Shown one piece after another: positions 1-6,820 of a stretch of 6,931 nucleotides of DNA (position 1 is the stretch's first letter; each line of letters opens with the position of its first letter). The translations under genes were made by a program, and so were the position numbers. The DNA is from an uncultured Eubacteriales bacterium (GTDB taxonomy: Bacteria; Bacillota; Clostridia; Oscillospirales; Acutalibacteraceae). The notes beneath the pieces were generated by a model that made no database searches, was not told the origin of the DNA, and saw only the letters and a program-made list of their open reading frames with translations. The stretch is taken from the NCBI GenBank assembly GCA_900316925.1, contig ONEU01000143.1:1-6931 (forward strand), written 5' to 3'.

Positions 1-2000
1 CGGACAAACTCAAAGCTGAAATAGCCTCTGCCCTGGGTGGTCTGACGAATGAAGGTGGAGAAGTCGCTCATCTCTGCCTGAGGAACCTCGGCTTCGATGG
101 TCTGCATCCGGTCCTCGGAAGGATTCATGCCCAGTACGCGGCCTCTGCGCTTGGTGACCTCGCCCATGATATCGCCCATGTTGGCATCCGGCACGGTGGC
201 TTTCAGCAGTCCCACAGGCTCCAGCAGTACCGGGGAAGCATCCGGCATACCGGCTTTGTAGGCAAGGGAGGCGGCAGTCTTGAAGGACATTTCGGAGGAG
301 TCTACCGGATGGTAGGAACCGTCATAGAGGGTGGCTTTCAGGCCGACTACCGGGAATCCTGCCAGCGGACCCTTGGCAATGCTGTCGCGCAGACCCTTTT
401 CAACGGCCGGGAAGAAGCCCTTCGGTACGGCACCGCCCACAACCTTCTCTTCAAAGATCATGTCCTCGCTCTCGCAGGGAGAGAACTCGATCCATACGTC
501 ACCGAACTGACCGTGACCGCCTGTCTGTTTCTTATATCTGCCCTGGACCTTCACGGACTTTCTGATCGTCTCACGATAGGCAACCTTGGGCTTGGAGAGA
601 ACCACCTCTACGCCATACTTGGCCTTGAGCTTGGAGACGATCACATCCAGATGCTGCTCGCCCATGCCGCTGATGACCATCTGATGGGTCTCGTGGTTGG
701 TTTCAAACTTGATGGTGGGGTCCTCCTCGCTGAGCTTCTGCACGCCCTGAGCCACCTTTTCCTCGTCGCCCTTAGTCTTGGGAGCGATCGCCATGGAGAG
801 GGAGGGAGCGGGATAGTCAATGCCGTCCAGAATGACCTTTCTGGCAGGAGCGCACAGGGTATCACCGGTATTGGTAGCGGAGAGCTTTGCCACCGCACCG
901 ATATCACCGGCGCCGATATAGGGAGCATCCTCCAGCTTCTTGCCGCGGATATTCATCACCTTTGCCACACGCTCTGCATTGCCGGTTCTCATATTCACCA
1001 GCGGCGTGTCGGGAGAAACCTTGCCGGATACCACCTTGAAATAGGACAGTTTACCCACAAACGGGTCGGCAATGGTCTTAAAGACGATTGCGGCGGCCAT
1101 AGCGTCATCGTTGACGTTGAGCTCCACGGGATTGCCCTCGGTATCTACCGCTATTTCGGCGGACTTATCCTCGGCACAGGGAGCCAGCCATACCAGACCG
1201 TTGAGCAGCTGTTCCACACCGTAGGTCAGCAGCGCATCACCGCAGAATACCGGGCTGATGGAGCCGTTCTTGACGCCCTGGCTCACGCCGACGATAATTT
1301 CCTCCGGTGTGAACTCTTCGCCAGAGAAGTACTTTTCAAACATCTCGTCGCTTGTCTCGGCAACGGCCTCGCAGATAGCGGTTCTCAGACCCTCGAGTCT
1401 GTCTCCCATGTCGGGAATCGGCACGACGCTGATCTTGCCGTTGATATATTTATAGGCTTTATACTCCAGGAGGTTTACATAGCAGTCAGCCTGTCCGTCC
1501 ACGATATAGGGAACCACAACCGGACACACAGAGGGACCGAAGGAAGACTTCAGGTTCTCAAACACACGGTAGAAGCGGGCGCTCTCGTCACACAGACCGT
1601 TGACAAAGAACACCTTGGTCAGACCGCGCTTATCAGCAGCCTTCACAGCCTTTTCCGTACCCACGCAAACGCCGTCCTTACCGGACACGGTGATGAGCAC
1701 CGTATCGGCAGCTCTGGCAGCCTCATACAGACCGCCCTCGAAATCAAACAGACCGGGGGCATCCAGCAGATTGATCTTCTTGCCCTTCCACTCCACAGGT
1801 GCCACACAGGCCTGTACAGAGGTCTTACGCTTGATCTCTTCGGGGTCGAAATCGCAAATGGTATTGCCGTCGCTCACCTTGCCAAGGCGCTCGGAGTTAC
1901 CGCCGAGAAAAAGCATTGCCTCAGCCAGCGAAGTCTTACCCGATCCGCTGTGTCCTGCAAGAGCAATATTGAAAATGTTTTTTGCGCTGTACTGTTTCAT
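1..2000 (-). CDS. EF-G-like translational GTPase (FusA2-type paralogue), C-terminus cut by window edge
   Basis: Translation from the ATG at 2000-1998 gives 666 codons and is still open at base 1. EF-G homologues run about 690-700 residues, so only a short C-terminal piece is missing. Visible motifs are a P-loop GHSGSGKT (residues 16-23), DAPGLFDF (80-87, the DTPGH region), a degenerate NKxD region reading NGLC (134-137), a G5-like CGDA (253-256), domain II (about 300-390), domain III (about 400-470, with GMGEQHLDV) and domain IV with the tip loop HPVDSSE (564-570). The family is related to ribosomal translocase EF-G. The GHSGSGKT P-loop is typical of second EF-G copies (FusA2-like), whose role is poorly defined, rather than of the essential fusA. 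The Leu at 84 and the broken NKxD suggest altered GTP hydrolysis and base recognition. It has its own promoter and lies downstream of a terminator, so it is probably a separate transcription unit. Family assignment is confident; the cellular role is unknown. Confidence 0.93.
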   Translation of the reverse strand, partial: MKQYSAKNIFNIALAGHSGSGKTSLAEAMLFLGGNSERLGKVSDGNTICDFDPEEIKRKTSVQACVAPVEWKGKKINLLDAPGLFDFEGGLYEAARAADTVLITVSGKDGVCVGTEKAVKAADKRGLTKVFFVNGLCDESARFYRVFENLKSSFGPSVCPVVVPYIVDGQADCYVNLLEYKAYKYINGKISVVPIPDMGDRLEGLRTAICEAVAETSDEMFEKYFSGEEFTPEEIIVGVSQGVKNGSISPVFCGDALLTYGVEQLLNGLVWLAPCAEDKSAEIAVDTEGNPVELNVNDDAMAAAIVFKTIADPFVGKLSYFKVVSGKVSPDTPLVNMRTGNAERVAKVMNIRGKKLEDAPYIGAGDIGAVAKLSATNTGDTLCAPARKVILDGIDYPAPSLSMAIAPKTKGDEEKVAQGVQKLSEEDPTIKFETNHETHQMVISGMGEQHLDVIVSKLKAKYGVEVVLSKPKVAYRETIRKSVKVQGRYKKQTGGHGQFGDVWIEFSPCESEDMIFEEKVVGGAVPKGFFPAVEKGLRDSIAKGPLAGFPVVGLKATLYDGSYHPVDSSEMSFKTAASLAYKAGMPDASPVLLEPVGLLKATVPDANMGDIMGEVTKRRGRVLGMNPSEDRMQTIEAEVPQAEMSDFSTFIRQTTQGRGYFSFEFV

Positions 2001-2011
2001 AGGTTTCATTT

Positions 2012-2018
2012 CCTCCTT
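2012..2018 (-). promoter_or_regulatory. Ribosome binding site of the EF-G-like gene, start-deciding
   Basis: A perfect AAGGAGG lies upstream of two in-frame ATGs, at 2009-2007 and 2000-1998. The first is only 2 bases from the site, too close for initiation. The second is 11 bases away, long but workable. I therefore start the gene at 2000; the alternative would add only three residues (MKP). Confidence 0.75.
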
Positions 2019-2097
2019 AAAGTGATTTTCATGTATTTATCATAAGGGAACCTTATCCAAAAGCCAACCTGACATGATTCCATACATAACACCATCA

Positions 2098-2126
2098 ATT
2101 ATATCCTATTTGCACAGAAATTACAA
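2098..2126 (-). promoter_or_regulatory. Sigma-A type promoter for the EF-G-like gene
   Basis: On the minus strand a -35 box TTGTAA (2126-2121) is followed by a 17-base spacer and a perfect -10 box TATAAT (2103-2098). Transcription would begin near 2091, giving a leader of about 90 bases before the ATG at 2000. It lies in AT-rich DNA after the upstream operon's terminator, as expected for an independent promoter. The region 2001-2286 between the two genes holds only this promoter, the terminator and the ribosome binding site. Confidence 0.72.
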
Positions 2127-2190
2127 CACTTTTTAGAAAAAATTATAAAGATTTTAACCCGTTTTTCTGTTCCCGGGGCGGTATCACACC

Positions 2191-2223
2191 AAAAAAAGAG
2201 CAGGCGTGTTCATACGTCTGCTC
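2191..2223 (-). terminator. Rho-independent terminator ending the nadD-to-PBP operon
   Basis: On the minus strand GAGCAG (2223-2218) pairs with CTGCTC (2203-2198). The stem continues as CGT/ACG after one A-C mismatch, around a six-base loop. A run of seven T residues follows directly (2197-2191). It begins about 63 bases after the PBP stop codon and is correctly oriented for the minus-strand genes. Confidence 0.88.
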
Positions 2224-2286
2224 CTCTTCCCCGACAGTCCATGCCGGAGCTTTCTCTCCTGCGGCCGGCAATCACCGGTCACATCC

Positions 2287-3666
2287 TTAATGCTTATAGC
2301 GCTCTGCCGCTTTCTCCAGTACGGCTGTGGCGGCAGGGATAGCCACACCGTAACCCGTGTCACCATATTCCACGATCACGGCAAATGCCAGCGGACAGTC
2401 TTCGTCTCTGCAAAACCCCGTAAACCAGGCGTGCGCGCCGTCTCCGACCTCCGCCGTGCCCGTCTTTCCGCATACGTCCAGCGAAGAACAGACGTAATCC
2501 TTCCCGTAGCTGGTGGTGACGGTATAATCCATCAGCTCCGTCAGCTTATCCGCTACGGCCTGGCTCATCATCCGGCTGTCCAGCTCCGTTTTCCCCTCCG
2601 TCACCGAAGTGCCGAACGCCCCGCCCATCTTCCGGATGAAATAAGGCTTCACCGGCGTTCCTCCGTTGGCAATCGCCGCCGAGATCATTGCCATATTGAG
2701 CGGCGTTTCCAGGACGGTATACTGTCCCACGCCTGCCCATGCCATATCGTTCTCTCCGGCATTCGTCACATTGAAAACACTCTTTGCCGTCTGTGCCCCG
2801 TCCACCATCCGATAGCCGTTGAAACCCGCTTTCTCGGCGTATTCTGTCATCTTCTCCTTGCCGAGCATCAGCGACAGGTGTCCGAAATAGATATTGCACG
2901 AATCCGCCAGAGCGTTCTTGAGATCCACGTCTCCGCTCACACGGTAGCAGACGACCTCTTTGCCGCCGATCTCCTCGGCACCCTCACAATGGTAGGTAAA
3001 ATTCTCGGCATCCGGGTACTCCGACAGTGCCGCTGCCGACGTCACCAGCTTGAAGGTGGACCCCGGCGTATACGCAGAGGATAGCACACGGTTGAGATAA
3101 GCACCCTCGTAGGCGCTGTTGGTCTCGATATCCTCCGGCACATTGGCGGGATCGTAGGCAGGCGTGCTCACCATGCACAGGATCTCGCCGGTCTTGTAAT
3201 TATAAAAGACCATCGCGCCCTTGTAATCTCCCAGCGCATGAAGCGCCGCTTTCTGCAGCTCGCTGTCAACGGTGAGCGTGATATCCCTGCCCTGCTTCAT
3301 GGAATCGGGCAGTCCCAGGCCATAGATAAAGTTAAAATCCGTCAGTTCGGAACGGTACAGGGTCTGCACCGCCGTGGAGATATTGGTGGAATCATCCCCC
3401 ACCAGATGCACACAGGCCTTGCGGATACTCTCGTCACTATTGTAGACACGTTTTTTGTCCACGCTCTCCGCCAGCACCACACCGTCCCTGTCATAGATCG
3501 TCCCGGCAAATTCCAGTCCCGCACGTTCCGACAGATGGGCGTTGGTCGGCATGGACGCCCATTCCGCCGAGTGGACCATCAGGTTGACCGCGTGATAGAT
3601 CAGCCCGGCAAAGAACGCCAGCGTCATTATCAGCACCATAAACGATCTTGATCTTGTATTTTTCAT
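2287..3666 (-). CDS. Class B penicillin-binding protein (PbpA-like peptidoglycan transpeptidase)
   Basis: A 459-residue protein with ATG at 3666 and TAA at 2289-2287. A short cytoplasmic N-terminus and one membrane segment (about 9-30) precede an extracellular region. The transpeptidase domain carries all three active-site motifs: STFK (203-206, Ser203 the expected acylated nucleophile), SCN (256-258) and KTG (401-403). The family cross-links peptide stems of peptidoglycan outside the membrane, usually as the partner of a SEDS glycan polymerase, which is encoded just upstream with a 26-base gap. The protein is short for a class B enzyme (often 550-750 residues). It has only a small N-terminal dimerisation-type region and no PASTA repeats, resembling actinobacterial PbpA more than division PBP3 or SpoVD. 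Cys227 and Cys240 lie in the extracellular part and could form a disulfide. The upstream sequence has only a moderate GGGTGGTGA ribosome binding site. It is the last gene before the terminator. Whether it serves elongation, division or sporulation cannot be told from this sequence. Confidence 0.93.
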   Translation of the reverse strand: MKNTRSRSFMVLIMTLAFFAGLIYHAVNLMVHSAEWASMPTNAHLSERAGLEFAGTIYDRDGVVLAESVDKKRVYNSDESIRKACVHLVGDDSTNISTAVQTLYRSELTDFNFIYGLGLPDSMKQGRDITLTVDSELQKAALHALGDYKGAMVFYNYKTGEILCMVSTPAYDPANVPEDIETNSAYEGAYLNRVLSSAYTPGSTFKLVTSAAALSEYPDAENFTYHCEGAEEIGGKEVVCYRVSGDVDLKNALADSCNIYFGHLSLMLGKEKMTEYAEKAGFNGYRMVDGAQTAKSVFNVTNAGENDMAWAGVGQYTVLETPLNMAMISAAIANGGTPVKPYFIRKMGGAFGTSVTEGKTELDSRMMSQAVADKLTELMDYTVTTSYGKDYVCSSLDVCGKTGTAEVGDGAHAWFTGFCRDEDCPLAFAVIVEYGDTGYGVAIPAATAVLEKAAERYKH

Positions 3667-3692
3667 GCTCTCACCACCCTCTCACGCACGTT

Positions 3693-5417
3693 TCAGATCT
3701 GAACCTGAGTGACGGCTTCTTCCGCATTCGTTTTCGGCTGTTCGTTTTCAGGCTGCGGTTTCCGGAGCTTACGCCGGCGGAAGGAATAGGTACGTTCATC
3801 GGCAGCCTTGATGAAGGCAAGCAGTCCCCAGCAGGCGATCATACTCGACCCGCCGTAGCTGATGAACGGCAGCGTCACGCCTGTGAGCGGCAGCAGATCC
3901 ACCACGCCGAAGATATTGAGCGCCGCCTGGAAGACAAGCAGTCCGCCGGCGGAACAGGCAGAGATGGAATAGAAGGTCGAGCGGCTCCTGGTAGCAAGGG
4001 CTCTGGCGTAGATCATAAAGCCGCCGATGATAAAGCCGAACGCCAGGGCACAGATCAGCCCCATTTCCTCGCTGGCAAGGCCGAATACAAGGTCACTTTC
4101 CGAGGCGAAGACATATTGCAGGTTCCCCTTCGACATCCCCACGCCGAACAAACCGCCGCTGGCGCTGTAAATAAAGGTATTCACCTGCTGATAACCGGCA
4201 CCCTGGGCGTATTCCCAGACATGGCCCCAGGCCTGGAAGCGTTCGGCGATATAGGGCTTGATAAACAGGATGAGCATCACGCCCAGCACGGCCGCCGCTA
4301 CCGCCAGAATGACGGTTTTCATGTCGCCGGAGCGCATGAACGAGATCACCAGGAACGTGACAAAGAAGATCAGTGCCGTACCGAAGTCACTCATAAAGAA
4401 GAGCAGGCCGATACAGATGCCCGTCACAAAGATGAAACCCAACAGGTTTTTCTTGGTCTGGAGCTGATCGAGGGTAGCCGCACCCACGAAGATATACGCC
4501 ATCTTGGCAAATTCAGACGGCTGGATGGAAAACGGGCCGATGATGATCCAGTTTTTGGCGCCGTAGAGATTTTTACCGAGGATGAGCGTGATGCCCAGCA
4601 GCCCGATGGTCACCAGATAGATGAGAATACGCCATTTCATCACACGGTCGGGAACCTCAATGAACCAGAGCATCAGACAGAAGCCCACCATTCCCAGAAC
4701 CATGGCGACAAGCTGACTGTAAGCCTGGCGGGTATCGTGAGCGGCGGTGAGCAGGATGCCCGACCCGGACAGCAAAACGGCAAGTGCCTCCAGTTCAAAG
4801 CTCTTCCGTTTGAAGAGCTTTGACGAGAGCGCATAGAAGCCCCACATGATGGCGATCAGCAAAAAGGTATGGGGCAGAACGTCCGCATTGCCCATATTGA
4901 GGAAACATTCCCCTGACAGTACGAGGAAGTAGAGCGTCATCACCGACAGGATTGCCGGACAGGGCACGGTTTTCCGTTCCTTTTTTTCTTTGATTTTCTG
5001 CCGCTGATTGGCGGTGGTGGGATCGTCGGCACGGCGCAGGGTCAGCTCCGTCATGCCCAGGGTGATCTTATCCCCCACATAGACAGCCTGCCGGCCGTTG
5101 GTTTTGACCCCGTTGATAAATACACCTGCCTTGGAGCCGGTATCCGTGATGAACCAGCCGTTTTCACGCCGGAGCAGGACGGCGTGGTCTCTCGATACCG
5201 TGATATCGCCGATACGGATATCCGAACCGGAGCCTCTTCCCAGGGAATTTTCCCAATACAGCACGGGATAGCGGATACTGCGGTTCTCGTCATCCAGAGC
5301 GATCAGTGCGTGCTCCTGCCGTCTGCCGTAGCGCAGAGAGTAGAAGCACAGAAATGCGATGACGATCAGCAGCAGCGGTGTGATCAGCCGCAAGACAAAC
5401 GCAGCCATTTCTACCAT
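3693..5417 (-). CDS. FHA-domain/SEDS fusion protein (FtsW/RodA/SpoVE superfamily)
   Basis: A 574-residue protein. The order is an N-terminal membrane segment (about 5-27), a cytoplasmic FHA domain (about 38-130) with G60-R61, S75-R-D-H78 and I-N102-G103, a basic linker (about 138-150), then a multi-span SEDS domain (about 155-540). A polar, basic cytoplasmic tail follows (541-574). SEDS hallmarks present are QPSEFAK (299-305), SDFGTAL (343-349), GGLFGVGMSKG (421-431), SDLVFGLASEEMG (441-453) and the signature LPLTGVTLPFISYGGSS (509-525). SEDS proteins polymerise glycan strands from lipid II with a class B PBP, here the next gene. FHA domains bind phosphothreonine peptides, so regulation by a Ser/Thr kinase is inferred. 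In the extracellular loop before GAGYQ, where RodA/FtsW carry an essential Asp, this protein has His399. The reading frame extends upstream to 5471, but the ATG at 5417 has a GGAGGT site 7 bases before it and starts directly into the membrane segment, so I use it. RodA, FtsW and SpoVE roles cannot be separated here. Confidence 0.92.
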   Translation of the reverse strand: MVEMAAFVLRLITPLLLIVIAFLCFYSLRYGRRQEHALIALDDENRSIRYPVLYWENSLGRGSGSDIRIGDITVSRDHAVLLRRENGWFITDTGSKAGVFINGVKTNGRQAVYVGDKITLGMTELTLRRADDPTTANQRQKIKEKKERKTVPCPAILSVMTLYFLVLSGECFLNMGNADVLPHTFLLIAIMWGFYALSSKLFKRKSFELEALAVLLSGSGILLTAAHDTRQAYSQLVAMVLGMVGFCLMLWFIEVPDRVMKWRILIYLVTIGLLGITLILGKNLYGAKNWIIIGPFSIQPSEFAKMAYIFVGAATLDQLQTKKNLLGFIFVTGICIGLLFFMSDFGTALIFFVTFLVISFMRSGDMKTVILAVAAAVLGVMLILFIKPYIAERFQAWGHVWEYAQGAGYQQVNTFIYSASGGLFGVGMSKGNLQYVFASESDLVFGLASEEMGLICALAFGFIIGGFMIYARALATRSRSTFYSISACSAGGLLVFQAALNIFGVVDLLPLTGVTLPFISYGGSSMIACWGLLAFIKAADERTYSFRRRKLRKPQPENEQPKTNAEEAVTQVQI

Positions 5418-5424
5418 GTCAGTC

Positions 5425-5430
5425 ACCTCC
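5425..5430 (-). promoter_or_regulatory. Ribosome binding site deciding the start of the FHA-SEDS gene
   Basis: GGAGGT sits 7 bases before the ATG at 5417. The reading frame is open for 18 further codons upstream to an ATG at 5471, but no comparable site precedes that one. The longer form would also put a charged stretch before the membrane segment. A second in-frame ATG at 5408 is less well spaced. Confidence 0.8.
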
Positions 5431-5477
5431 CCGGCCAGCCGCCGGAATATTGTTGTCCTGTCGTCCGACACAGCCCA

Positions 5478-6155
5478 TCAGACGAACATAAAGACGAGAA
5501 GATCGTAAAAAGAATGCAGGATAATCGGCACCAGAAGATTTTTGGTTCTGAGGAAGCTCATGCCGAAGAGCATACTCAGGACGATAACGGTGACAAAGCC
5601 CATGCTTCTGAAGCTGCTGACGAATACGCCGCTGGTAATCCAGATCGGGAAGTGGATGCACAGAAACATCACCGCATTAAGCAGCAGGACAAGGAGCTTC
5701 TTGCCCTCGGTGTCAGCGTTTTTCGCCATGACATTGAGCAGCCAGCCCCGGAACACCAGTTCTTCCGTGACCCCCACCGTCAGCACGATGATGACACTAT
5801 CCCATCCAAAGTTGGGAGAGATGGACAGTCCGTGTCTGCGGACAAGCGATCCCACCAGCACGAAAGCCGCCAGAAACGCCGCAAGCGGCAGGAGTATCAG
5901 GAAATCCTTTTTCTTCCAGCGCCACATTTCCTTTTCACCGACAGCCAGTTCCCCACGGAAGGCATGGATGAGCAGCAGCGCCGGCAGCGTCCAGAGCAGA
6001 TTTTTTATCAGCGCATCACGCATCAGCGTCATTGTCACTTTATCAAAAATAGCCGCCATCCAAACAATCAGTACCATCTCTACAAAAGCCCAGGAGGCAT
6101 AGAACAGCACCACATAGATACCCAATGTGAGCAGCAGCCGTTTGTTTTTCATCAT
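5478..6155 (-). CDS. CPBP/CAAX-type intramembrane protease family protein
   Basis: A 225-residue, very hydrophobic protein with about six to seven membrane segments. It carries the family's conserved motifs in order: E131-E132-x-x-x-R136 (EELVFR), F164-x-x-x-H168 and H214-x-x-x-D218. These match the metal-binding/catalytic residues of CPBP (Abi, Rce1-like) intramembrane proteases, so the enzyme appears intact. Bacterial members act in the membrane on varied substrates (for example bacteriocin immunity, protein processing); nothing here identifies the substrate. The chosen ATG at 6155 has AGGTGA 5 bases upstream and begins 5 bases after the nadD stop, implying coupled translation. An in-frame GTG at 6164 would overlap the nadD stop by four bases (GTGA) and add three residues; it is a reasonable alternative, but the ribosome binding site would lie within it. 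It sits between nadD and the cell-wall pair, probably in the same operon. A link to wall synthesis is only positional. Confidence 0.87.
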   Translation of the reverse strand: MMKNKRLLLTLGIYVVLFYASWAFVEMVLIVWMAAIFDKVTMTLMRDALIKNLLWTLPALLLIHAFRGELAVGEKEMWRWKKKDFLILLPLAAFLAAFVLVGSLVRRHGLSISPNFGWDSVIIVLTVGVTEELVFRGWLLNVMAKNADTEGKKLLVLLLNAVMFLCIHFPIWITSGVFVSSFRSMGFVTVIVLSMLFGMSFLRTKNLLVPIILHSFYDLLVFMFV

Positions 6156-6160
6156 ATCGT

Positions 6161-6787
6161 TCACCTATCATTCAGATTGTGTGCGTCCTTAGAAGCATAC
6201 AGGCCGTTTTGCAGGATATACCGCTCCACAGCCTCCGGCACCAGACCGCGGATACTCTCTCCCCTTGCGGCCTTCTCCCGGATCTCGGTGGAGGACACCG
6301 TCATCACGGACGCATTGAGCAGCCGGGTTTCCGCATGGAGGGTATGCAGATAATCCGCCTGTTTTTCCAGCTTTTTCATATCGTCACCGTTTCTCGGCAC
6401 ACCGCAGATCACCGCATGAGAGAAGATGATCTCCGGATTTTTCCAGGTGTGGATCGTCAGAAAGCTGTCCGCACCGGTAATAAGGAACAGCTTCGACACC
6501 CGGTATTGTTCCGTAAGCGCCTCCAGCGTGAGATAGGTGTAGCTTGCCCCCTCCCGCCGGATCTCAATATCACTTACCTCCGCACATGGCATCCCCTCAA
6601 ACGCCAGACGGCACATCTCCAGCCGTTGTTCCGGACTGACCGGCCGGCTCCGGAGCTTGAACGGAGAAACAAAGGCAGGCACTATCAGCGCACTGTCAAG
6701 GGACAGCTCTCTGACAAATGCCTGCACCAATTCAATATGACCGTTGTGGATGGGATTGAAGCTCCCCCCGAACATCGCTATTCTCAC
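6161..6787 (-). CDS. nadD: Nicotinate-nucleotide adenylyltransferase
   Basis: A 208-residue cytoplasmic enzyme, normal length for NadD. It joins nicotinate mononucleotide and ATP to give deamido-NAD and pyrophosphate, the step shared by de novo and salvage NAD synthesis. The nucleotidyltransferase signature GGSFNPIHNGH (residues 7-17) contains both histidines of the (H/T)xGH-type site. Other NadD landmarks are SYTYLTLE (82-89), ITGADSF (103-109) followed by W115, and the C-terminal SSTEIR (165-170), the ISSTxxR phosphate-binding motif. The start is GTG at 6787, supported by AGAAGG 7 bases upstream; the next in-frame ATG, at residue 5, would cut into the first strand of the fold. In many Firmicutes nadD is followed by yqeK and rsfS. 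Here the next gene is an intramembrane protease 5 bases away. It is the first complete gene of the apparent operon. Confidence 0.96.
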   Translation of the reverse strand: MRIAMFGGSFNPIHNGHIELVQAFVRELSLDSALIVPAFVSPFKLRSRPVSPEQRLEMCRLAFEGMPCAEVSDIEIRREGASYTYLTLEALTEQYRVSKLFLITGADSFLTIHTWKNPEIIFSHAVICGVPRNGDDMKKLEKQADYLHTLHAETRLLNASVMTVSSTEIREKAARGESIRGLVPEAVERYILQNGLYASKDAHNLNDR

Positions 6788-6794
6788 AGCACTG

Positions 6795-6800
6795 CCTTCT
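6795..6800 (-). promoter_or_regulatory. nadD: Ribosome binding site of nadD, supporting a GTG start
   Basis: AGAAGG lies 7 bases before the GTG at 6787. This good spacing, together with the conserved R-I-A-M-F-G-G-S-F-N-P beginning, supports GTG over the ATG four codons later. Confidence 0.65.
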
Positions 6801-6820
6801 TTCCTGAGAGTAGGGGATTT

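Noticed and set aside
309..2045. 578-codon plus-strand open frame
   Set aside because: It is antisense to the EF-G-like gene over nearly its whole length. The minus-strand product has clear family motifs, while the plus-strand product has no recognisable domain. Its openness follows from the codon bias of the real gene.
2142..2147. Second TATAAT on the minus strand between the PBP and EF-G-like genes
   Set aside because: No -35-like hexamer lies at a suitable distance upstream, and it falls in generally AT-rich DNA. The promoter at 2098-2126 is far better.
2206..3084. 292-codon plus-strand open frame
   Set aside because: It is antisense to the penicillin-binding protein and begins inside the terminator hairpin. 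No domain or ribosome binding site supports it.
3648..4823. 391-codon plus-strand open frame opposite the SEDS gene
   Set aside because: Its product is unusually rich in His, Gln, Asp and Glu with no recognisable domain, as expected for the antisense of hydrophobic membrane-protein codons. The SEDS motifs on the other strand are decisive.
5431..5445. Short inverted repeat CCGGC/GCCGG just upstream of the SEDS ribosome binding site
   Set aside because: The stem is only five base pairs in GC-rich DNA and is likely by chance. There is no T run and no sign of a regulatory RNA.
6162..6164. GTG as start of the CPBP protease, overlapping the nadD stop by four bases
   Set aside because: Plausible as a coupled start, but AGGTGA would then lie over the start codon itself. 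The ATG at 6155 is better placed relative to it. The difference is only three residues.
5184..6353. 389-codon plus-strand open frame
   Set aside because: It spans the antisense of three minus-strand genes and has the same polar antisense composition.
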